Shown here: positions 57,905-64,000 of the stretch, one piece after another
Position numbering within the stretch: the stretch's first letter is position 1
Layout of the letters: every line of letters starts with the position of its first letter
Assembly (NCBI RefSeq): GCF_017377505.1
Contig: NZ_JAFREN010000014.1
Coordinates: forward strand, 30,264-94,263
DNA length: 64,000 nt
DNA from: Enterococcus sp. DIV0212c
GTDB lineage: Bacteria > Bacillota > Bacilli > Lactobacillales > Enterococcaceae
Direction: 5' to 3'
The notes under the pieces: generated by a model
Seen by the model: the letters and a program-made list of their open reading frames with translations, nothing else
What the model was told of the DNA's origin: nothing
The model's database searches: none
Program-made: the position numbers and the translations under genes

Positions 57905-58810
57905 TTGAAAAAGAATACATTCATTACTTCATTGTTACTTAGCTTCCTTACTCTTTCTGCTGGTTTATCCCTAGGCGATCAAGCCTTTGCAACCCCAGCT
58001 GAACAAACAACAACTTCAGAAAAAATTATTTCTGATTCTTCACAGAAGATATCAAAATTAAAAGAAGTCCAACAGAAATTTTCAGAACAAAAAACCAAAA
58101 AAAAGAGCCAGTTAGCAACTCTAGAAGACGAAATAAAAAATGTTCAAATAGATCTTGATCAATTAGAAGAAATCGAGTCAATTGGAATGATTGCTAAATC
58201 ATCTGAACAAGATAAAAATCAAACAGCTCCACTTTACATAGAATTTTCATCAATCAGCATTAAAGATAACAAAACAGCCCATCCGATCGATGAAAAAAAA
58301 GCGCACTTAGCGGATTTAAAACAAGAGTTTGATCATTTAAACTTAGAAACAGAAACAATTACAAAACAGCAATCAGAAGTCACTAAACAAGAGAGTCAAC
58401 TTTCTGAAAAAATAACCCAAGCAAAACAACAAAAAACTGTACAAGAACAACAAAAAGACACTCGTACAGCAATTATTACTGCTGCAAAAACACATCTTGG
58501 TAAGCCTTATGTCTATGGTGCAGCTGGACCTGATGCTTTCGATTGTTCTGGTCTAGTTCAAGTTGCTTTTGCTACTGCTGGACGTTCTTTGGGTCGAACC
58601 ACGGTTGACCAAGAAACAGCTGGCGCTACTATTTCAGTGTCAGAGGCGCAAGCTGGTGATTTAGTTTTTTGGGGTAGCCACGGCGGAACCTATCATGTAG
58701 GTATCTCAACAGGTGATGGTTCATATATTCATGCACCTGTTCCTGGAGATGTCGTACAAGTTGCAACAGTTGCTTCTTATGCTCCAGATTTTGCTATACG
58801 CGTCTTATAA
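57905..58810 (+). CDS. Secreted NlpC/P60 peptidoglycan hydrolase
   Basis: An exported cell-wall endopeptidase of 301 residues. A signal peptide ends at about AFA-T (29-30). Residues 35-185 are predicted coiled coil (Lys/Gln/Glu-rich, with an insertion at 95-130), as in PcsB/SagA-type hydrolases. The NlpC/P60 domain follows, with Cys214 in DAFDCSGLVQ, His264 in YHVGIS and His276 in YIHAP. It starts with TTG at 57905 behind AAGGAGAG. SagA-like enzymes cut peptide cross-bridges at the septum. Gene and terminator stand alone. Confidence 0.9.
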   Translation: MKKNTFITSLLLSFLTLSAGLSLGDQAFATPAEQTTTSEKIISDSSQKISKLKEVQQKFSEQKTKKKSQLATLEDEIKNVQIDLDQLEEIESIGMIAKSSEQDKNQTAPLYIEFSSISIKDNKTAHPIDEKKAHLADLKQEFDHLNLETETITKQQSEVTKQESQLSEKITQAKQQKTVQEQQKDTRTAIITAAKTHLGKPYVYGAAGPDAFDCSGLVQVAFATAGRSLGRTTVDQETAGATISVSEAQAGDLVFWGSHGGTYHVGISTGDGSYIHAPVPGDVVQVATVASYAPDFAIRVL

Positions 58811-58973
58811 AATACATTCAAGTAAAAACAATTTATATATAACAAAAAAGATAATTTATTCAACAAAACACTTTTTAAACATAAACTTTTTCTCATTTTT
58901 TTATAAACACCAATAAATTGTTGAGAATTATGAGAAAGTGTGGTATTTTATTCTTGTGTGTAATTTGATTTGT

Positions 58974-59012
58974 GTTCCCTCCATCAATTTGATGGGGGAA
59001 TATTTTTTTTAG
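58974..59012 (+). terminator. Terminator-like hairpin between the NlpC/P60 gene and the next gene
   Basis: TTCCCTCCATCA pairs with TGATGGGGGAA (one bulge), followed by eight T. It lies 164 bases after the NlpC/P60 stop; a TTGAGA...TATTTT promoter-like pair at about 58921-58948 could alternatively make it the end of a small RNA. Confidence 0.6.
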
Positions 59013-59028
59013 GCGATTTTTCTGTTAT

Positions 59029-59304
59029 TTACCAACAAGAATTATTCATTCTACCATGGCGATTGCGATGTTCTCTTCTATTAAAAGAAGAATCTCTTGA
59101 ATTTTTCCATTCTTTTTGATCCTTAGTTGTTTCTTCCTTCGTTAATTCAGCCAATCCATCATTTGTAAGTCCCATATGCCTTTTATGGCGTTGTTCCATA
59201 CCCAATCGATTATCTTCTCTTCCTACAGCCTCCGTGACTGTAACAACTCCTAAAATGCCTATAAATAATAGGGCCAATATTCCGCTAATAATTTTTTTAT
59301 TCAT
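59029..59304 (-). CDS. Small secreted His/Arg-rich protein
   Basis: A 91-residue protein with an N-terminal export signal or anchor (KKIISGILALLFIGILGVVT) and a hydrophilic tail rich in His, Arg, Met and Asn (GMEQRHKRHMGLTND, RREHRNRHGRMNNSCW). The composition suggests metal binding outside the membrane. ATG 59304 is 7 bases after AGGAGG; the ATG at 59310 is too close. It diverges from a two-component system whose sensor loop is also Met/His-rich, so a shared metal or envelope stress role is plausible. Confidence 0.65.
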   Translation of the reverse strand: MNKKIISGILALLFIGILGVVTVTEAVGREDNRLGMEQRHKRHMGLTNDGLAELTKEETTKDQKEWKNSRDSSFNRREHRNRHGRMNNSCW

Positions 59305-59425
59305 TTTCATTCCTCCTGACTTTTCTTTAGTTTACTTGTTAATTGTGTCAAATATGTGTCGAAAAAAAATTCCCTAAACTCAAGATTATTGACTATAATA
59401 AGAAGAGAAAATAGGGGGAAATAGT

Positions 59426-60124
59426 ATGAAAAATATTTTGATCGTTGACGATCATTTGCAAATCACAGAAGTCCTAAAAGAATATATTATTAAAGAAGGA
59501 TTCTCGCCAATCATTGCACATGATGGACAAGCCGCTTTAGACCAATTTTTTTCTCATTCGATCGAGCTGATTTTACTGGATGTCATGCTGCCAAACCTAG
59601 ATGGATTTGGCGTTTGTAAAAAGATAAGAGAAACCTCAAATGTACCGATCATCATGATTACAGCCAAAGGTGAAGATTATCACCGCATCATGGGGCTGGA
59701 TATTGGTGCCGATGACTACATTGTTAAACCTTTTTCTCCAAGTGAAGTCATGGCAAGAATCAGAGCTATTTTAAGACGCATCGAGCGTACCGAAGAAAAT
59801 CAACATACGATGGAGCAATTGAATTATGATAATTTAATTGTCTATTTAGAAGAAAAAAAAGTAACGATTGCACAACAAGAAATTGCTTTGACGAAAAGAG
59901 AGTTGGAACTTCTTTGGCTGCTTTTAGCTCATCAGGAAAAAGTGTTTTCCAGAGATAATTTATTAGATAGTTTATGGGGCATTGATTATTATGGCGATGC
60001 TCGAACAGTCGATACTCATATCAAACGATTGCGTGCTAAATTAGATGAAGTTGCTCATCCAAATTGGGAGATTGCTACAGTCTGGGGACAAGGTTATAAG
60101 TTTGAGGGAAAAAATGAAAAATAA
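59426..60124 (+). CDS. OmpR-family response regulator
   Basis: A 232-residue regulator. The receiver domain has the acidic pair DD (8-9), the phospho-Asp D52 in LLDVMLPN, a Thr in IMITAKGED and the Lys in IVKPFSPSE. The C-terminal winged helix ends in RTVDTHIKRLRAKLDE and WGQGYKFE. It overlaps the kinase gene by 11 bases and is the first gene of the pair. The promoter includes TATAAT about 30 bases before the ATG; the ribosome site is GGGGGA. Confidence 0.95.
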   Translation: MKNILIVDDHLQITEVLKEYIIKEGFSPIIAHDGQAALDQFFSHSIELILLDVMLPNLDGFGVCKKIRETSNVPIIMITAKGEDYHRIMGLDIGADDYIVKPFSPSEVMARIRAILRRIERTEENQHTMEQLNYDNLIVYLEEKKVTIAQQEIALTKRELELLWLLLAHQEKVFSRDNLLDSLWGIDYYGDARTVDTHIKRLRAKLDEVAHPNWEIATVWGQGYKFEGKNEK

Positions 60125-61613
60125 ATTAACTAGAAAACTCATCCTTTACTTTTCTCTTACACTTTTACTTTTTTCACTAGTGATCGGTATTGCATTCGGA
60201 CTTTTATTTTCTAAACAAACAGTCACTATTCATACCGAAGAAATGACCCGACGTGCAGTCATTATCGCAGATTCTTTAACTGATTACTTTTCTGAACAAA
60301 AAGAATCGACCCAAGATAGTCAGTCCTCCATGCATGGTATGATGGGCTCCAGTTCCTCAATGAAAATGAACATGGGCTATTCGTCTTTTCTTAAATTCAT
60401 GGATCAATTAGCGATGGATGATATTTGGATCGTAGATGAAAATGCTGATACCATCACAGTTGGGCACGGTATGCATAATAAAGAATACAATGAATTACCA
60501 ACAAATGCCCGAGACGTCATAAAAAAAGTCTATGCTGGTAAAACAACTACCAGTAATGCGTTTAGTAATTTTATTGGAGAACCCACCGTTACTGTTGGTA
60601 CACCCATTAAAAATGACAAGGGTGATGTTTTAGCGGTCGTCTTACTTCATTCCGCTGTATCCAGTGTTCATAAAGAAGAAAATCAAGGCTATTTATTGCT
60701 GTTTATTAGTATTTTGATTGCCTGGATCATCGGACTGTTACTTTCAATCCTATTATCAAAAAAATTCATCGCTCCAATCAATAAAATGAGTACCTTTACT
60801 GAAGAACTTGTTGTAGAAAACTATCACGAATCCTTGGATATTGTTGAAAATAATGAAATCGGTCAGCTAGGAGACAAATTAACTGTTTTAAAGAACCGAC
60901 TTGCTGAAGCAAAATTTCAGAGAGAAAATCGAGAGCAAGCGCAAAAGAATTTCTTATCTACGATATCTCATGAATTACGAACACCAGTCACAGTCATTCG
61001 AGGCTCACTTGAATCGTTGAATGACGGATTGATCGTTCAGCCAGAAAAAATCAAACAATACCACCAGCAGCTTTTAGCTGAATCCATTGTTTTAGAACGA
61101 CTTGTCAATGACTTGCTGGAATTATCTAGACTAGAAAATCCTGAGTTCACAATTACAATGGAACCTGTGGCAATCAATGATATTTTAACGGATAGTTTGA
61201 GAAGTTTACGCATAAAAACAGCAGAGAAAGAACAACAACTGCTTTTGGAAAATCTAGTTAAACAACCAATCATAGTCAACGGAGATTACGGTAGAATCCG
61301 TCAGCTATTTGTCATTTTAATTGAAAATGCCATCAAATTTGCTCCAAATCAGTCAATCATTACTGTTCAAACCATTATAAAAACCGAGCATATGATTGTC
61401 AGTATTCATAATCCTGGTTCTTATATTTCTATCAAAGAACAAAAAGAGATCTTCCAACGCTTCCATCAAGCCCATTCAAAAGAACAATTAGATGGAACCG
61501 GACTAGGACTTGCGATAGCAAAAGAAATAGCTGAAAGACATCACTTTATCTTGACAGTCGACAGTGACAAAAAAACAGGGACTATCTTTTATGTTAAAAT
61601 TCCCTTGAACTAG
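60114..61613 (+). CDS. Sensor histidine kinase with Met/His-rich extracellular loop
   Basis: A 499-residue kinase. The first membrane segment is about 9-33 and the second about 192-214. Between them an extracellular domain of 155 residues includes SSMHGMMGSSSSMKMNMG and GHGMHNKEY, rich in Met and His like copper- or silver-sensing loops. HAMP follows, then the H box STISHELRTP (H286), the N box ENAIKFAP, and the G box GTGLGLAIAKE. ATG 60114 has GAGGGAAA upstream. The signal may be a metal ion, but a general envelope signal cannot be excluded. Confidence 0.93.
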   Translation: MKNKLTRKLILYFSLTLLLFSLVIGIAFGLLFSKQTVTIHTEEMTRRAVIIADSLTDYFSEQKESTQDSQSSMHGMMGSSSSMKMNMGYSSFLKFMDQLAMDDIWIVDENADTITVGHGMHNKEYNELPTNARDVIKKVYAGKTTTSNAFSNFIGEPTVTVGTPIKNDKGDVLAVVLLHSAVSSVHKEENQGYLLLFISILIAWIIGLLLSILLSKKFIAPINKMSTFTEELVVENYHESLDIVENNEIGQLGDKLTVLKNRLAEAKFQRENREQAQKNFLSTISHELRTPVTVIRGSLESLNDGLIVQPEKIKQYHQQLLAESIVLERLVNDLLELSRLENPEFTITMEPVAINDILTDSLRSLRIKTAEKEQQLLLENLVKQPIIVNGDYGRIRQLFVILIENAIKFAPNQSIITVQTIIKTEHMIVSIHNPGSYISIKEQKEIFQRFHQAHSKEQLDGTGLGLAIAKEIAERHHFILTVDSDKKTGTIFYVKIPLN

Positions 61614-61614
61614 C

Positions 61615-61664
61615 AAAAACAGATGAAGTCATCCGTTCCCGGAATGATTTCATCTGTTTTTTTA
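61615..61664. terminator. Bidirectional terminator between the kinase gene and glmS
   Basis: AAAAACAGATGAAGTCAT pairs with ATGATTTCATCTGTTTTTT around CCGTTCCCGGA, with T-runs on both strands. Confidence 0.9.
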
Positions 61665-61677
61665 TTATCTGGATCGT

Positions 61678-63489
61678 TTATTCCACTGTTACACTTTTCG
61701 CTAAATTACGCGGTTTATCGACATCATAGCCTCTTTGTAATGTCGCAAAATATGCAATCAATTGGGTTGGAATAATACTCACTAAAGGTGTTAGTAATGG
61801 GTGAACATCAGGAATAATTATCTGATCTGTTTCCTTTGCCAATGAGGCCAATGAAATAACAAGATTATGCGCCCCACGACTTTCAACTTCTTTTAGATTT
61901 CCTCGAGTATGTGCTGCTGTCAACTGATCTGTAATAACACCAAAAACAGGTGTCCCTTCTTCAATCAAAGCAATCGTTCCATGTTTTAATTCTCCTGCAG
62001 CAAAGCCTTCAGCTTGAATATAAGAAATCTCTTTTAACTTTAGAGATGCTTCCATTGATACATAGTAATCTACCCCTCTACCAATATAAAAAGCATTTCT
62101 GGTATCTGATAAATAGTCTTCTACTAACTGACTGATAACCATCTTTTCATCAATGATTGTTTCCATGATTGCTGAGATTACACTTAATTCATGAGCAATA
62201 TCAAAATCAAGTGATTCTGGATTTTTTCTTCTATCCCCTACAGCCTTTGCAAGAACTGCTAAAACAGCGATTTGCGCCGTGTATGCTTTTGTTGAAGCAA
62301 CAGCAATTTCTGGACCAGCATGAAGAAGTAACGTATGATTCGCTTCTCTAGATAAAGTAGAACCTGCTACGTTAGTCAAGGTTAGTGACGGTAGTCCAAG
62401 TCCATTGATCTTCACTAATACTTGACGACTGTCTGCTGTTTCTCCGCTTTGACTCAAGAAAATAAAAAATGGTTTTTCTGATAGCAAAGGCATATTATAA
62501 CCAAATTCACTTGAAAGATGAACTTCAACTGGAATATTGGTCATCTTCTCAAGAATCGCTTTTCCTACCCAGCCGGCATTATAACTTGTCCCACAAGCGA
62601 TAATATAAATACGGTCACTAGCAGTGATTTTTTTTGTAATTTGCTCATCTATCAACGTCGTACCAGTTGCATTCGTATATTCCTGAATAATTCGACGCAT
62701 AACTGTGGGCTGATCATCGATTTCTTTTAGCATATAGTAAGGATATGTGCCTTTTTCGATATCGCTTAAATCTAGTTGTGCTTCATAAGATTCACGATAA
62801 ACCAGATTGCCACTTTCATCTTCTATATCAATTTTATCAGCTTTGACCGTTACCATTTCTCCATCAGCAATTTCTACAAAATGATTGGTTTGTGTAAGCA
62901 TTGCCATAGCATCGCTACAAATAACGTTAAAATCATCTCCAAGACCGATTAATAATGGACTTTTATTCTTAGCTACAAAAATTGTTTCTGGATCATTTTT
63001 ATCAATCAAAGCAAATGCATAAGAACCCTTGATCACTGTTAACGCCTGTTTAAATGCTTCTTTTGTCGACATTCCTGCTTCTGAAAAATACTCAATTAAA
63101 TGAACTGCAATCTCAGTATCCGTCTCACCTTCTAATTGCTTTTCTTGAAGAAATTCCTGTTTTATTTCTTCAAAATTTTCGATCACACCATTGTGTACTA
63201 AATTAAACTGATGATTACTTGATGTATGAGGATGTGCATTTCGTTCACTTGGTTTGCCATGCGTTGCCCAACGTGTATGCCCAATCCCAACAGTTCCTTG
63301 AACTTCTGGAGTAATTCGTGCTTGTAGATCAGCAATTCTTCCAAGAGATTTTACCAAATAATCTTGCTTGTCATTCCCTGTTACAAAAATCCCTGCAGAG
63401 TCATATCCTCTATACTCCAATTTTTCTAATCCTTGTACCAAAATATCTGTTGCATTTTCTTTTCCAATAATTCCAACGATTCCACACAT
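61678..63489 (-). CDS. glmS: Glutamine-fructose-6-phosphate aminotransferase (isomerizing)
   Basis: Makes glucosamine-6-phosphate from fructose-6-phosphate and glutamine, the entry to cell-wall amino sugars. The 603-residue protein starts with the nucleophile Cys2 (MCGIVGIIG). It has the class II glutaminase motifs GHTRWATHG and [10 protein letters not shown]. Two SIS domains follow ([33 protein letters not shown]), and the conserved C-terminus [13 protein letters not shown] ends the chain. AGGAAA precedes the start. It is monocistronic and preceded by a glmS ribozyme. Confidence 0.97.
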   Translation of the reverse strand: MCGIVGIIGKENATDILVQGLEKLEYRGYDSAGIFVTGNDKQDYLVKSLGRIADLQARITPEVQGTVGIGHTRWATHGKPSERNAHPHTSSNHQFNLVHNGVIENFEEIKQEFLQEKQLEGETDTEIAVHLIEYFSEAGMSTKEAFKQALTVIKGSYAFALIDKNDPETIFVAKNKSPLLIGLGDDFNVICSDAMAMLTQTNHFVEIADGEMVTVKADKIDIEDESGNLVYRESYEAQLDLSDIEKGTYPYYMLKEIDDQPTVMRRIIQEYTNATGTTLIDEQITKKITASDRIYIIACGTSYNAGWVGKAILEKMTNIPVEVHLSSEFGYNMPLLSEKPFFIFLSQSGETADSRQVLVKINGLGLPSLTLTNVAGSTLSREANHTLLLHAGPEIAVASTKAYTAQIAVLAVLAKAVGDRRKNPESLDFDIAHELSVISAIMETIIDEKMVISQLVEDYLSDTRNAFYIGRGVDYYVSMEASLKLKEISYIQAEGFAAGELKHGTIALIEEGTPVFGVITDQLTAAHTRGNLKEVESRGAHNLVISLASLAKETDQIIIPDVHPLLTPLVSIIPTQLIAYFATLQRGYDVDKPRNLAKSVTVE

Positions 63490-63639
63490 ACTGTCTATTT
63501 CCTACTTTCTCAATTGTCTTAGGTCATTGATCAGGAAAAAAGAAGTTGATAAATACAAAAGAACCAGTCGCTATTTCCTGTTAAAATAGCTTTTGATTTT
63601 TTATGATCAACATTACAATTTCCCTGACTTTTCATCATT

Positions 63640-63790
63640 GGTTTCTATTCTGCGTAGCTGGACTTTTGTTATAATTTTGCAATTATTTTTTCTTTCCAGC
63701 TTGTAGAGTGCAGTCCCTAGAGCTATCCGCCGAATCTTTCGATAGGCTCTTTCCTCGTCACCTAAATGCTCAGGCCTGGCGCTATCCTGT
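63640..63790 (-). ncRNA. glmS ribozyme/riboswitch
   Basis: On the minus strand the leader carries the hallmarks of the self-cleaving glmS RNA. These are AGCGCCAGGCC after the cleavage point (63783 downward), GGTGACGAGG, the P2.1/P2a segment TATCGAAAGATTCGGCGGAT, and a downstream stem near CTACAAGCTGGAAAG, closing with a TCCAGCT segment. The order and spacing match the known class. Glucosamine-6-phosphate would trigger cleavage and lower glmS expression. The exact 3' boundary is approximate. Confidence 0.9.
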
Positions 63791-63840
63791 TATTGGTCTA
63801 ACTATCCTCCTTTTATTTATATCAAATAGAAACTGTATTA

Positions 63841-63870
63841 ATAATACAACTAACTAAATATAAATGTCAA
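63841..63870 (-). promoter_or_regulatory. Predicted sigma-A promoter of glmS
   Basis: On the minus strand, TTGACA (63865-63870) and TATTAT (63841-63846) are spaced by 18 bases, about 50 bases before the ribozyme cleavage site. Confidence 0.65.
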
Positions 63871-64000
63871 TACTTTTATAAAAAACATAAATTGGTCTAG
63901 TTGAATATTTGTGAGCTGAAACAAAAAAAACAACTGAGATATAACTCCATGAGTCACATTCCAGTCACAAGGAATTTAAATAAAGACTAAAATAACCTGT

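Noticed and set aside
1..64000. Insertion sequences or transposases
   Set aside because: No transposase-like frame or terminal inverted repeats with target duplications were found on either strand.

Overview
The window is AT-rich, densely packed Firmicutes DNA. It reads as a chromosomal segment of an Enterococcus other than a typical E. faecalis. The evidence is the low-GC codon use, AGGAGG ribosome sites, a LevR/sigma54-controlled mannose-family PTS beside rpoN, a glmS ribozyme leader, an ArpU-type prophage and cre-like sites. The species is inference only.

Layout. 1-3.5 kb: end of a fructose operon (fruK 3' end, fruA) and an SDR oxidoreductase preceded by a ten-codon leader ORF that overlaps its start. 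3.5-4.9 kb: an unrecognised 443-aa protein. 5-23.7 kb: a complete anaerobic allantoin utilisation locus. It holds two paralogous MFS carriers, allantoinase, an NCS1 allantoin permease, PucG aminotransferase, the PucR regulator, carbamate kinase, the three oxamate carbamoyltransferase subunits (AllF/FdrA, AllG, AllH), two tandem ureidoglycolate dehydrogenases, AllE and AllC. Together these take allantoin to oxamate plus carbamoyl phosphate, and ArcC then makes ATP. 24-30 kb: an alpha/beta hydrolase, trigger factor and a secreted M60 (enhancin-like) metalloprotease with four mucin/carbohydrate-binding repeats. 30-39.5 kb: a glucoselysine/fructoselysine-type PTS operon (EIIA, B, C, D and two SIS deglycases) with a near-perfect sigma54 promoter, its LevR-type activator and rpoN.

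39.5-52.8 kb: a decayed prophage in the 3' end of tRNA-Arg(CCG). It keeps lysis genes, a broken small terminase, ArpU, many small early/middle genes and several opposite-strand accessory genes. It has lost the head/tail genes, the immunity and replication genes and most of integrase. A frameshift in an A8 tract (endolysin), a 2-bp insertion (terS), in-frame amber and opal codons, and a rusA/int deletion junction document the decay. It carries an Acb2/Tad1-type anti-CBASS gene and an Abi-alpha (DUF4393) gene. It also carries two tandem nine-codon ORFs (MFYxxWIxx) in front of an attenuator-like terminator.

53-64 kb: TPR protein, small enterococcal proteins, an ABC exporter with its TetR repressor and three copies of an 18-bp operator, a secreted NlpC/P60 hydrolase, a His-rich secreted peptide next to a two-component system with a Met/His-rich sensor loop, and glmS with its ribozyme.

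The most unusual non-coding signal is a recurrent structured 5' element ending in CGCTTTTAAANTTAGGAGG. It lies in front of fruA, pucR (2.5 tandem copies at an exact 121-bp period) and allB, with a relative in front of the hydrolase at 24 kb. Its stems co-vary between loci.
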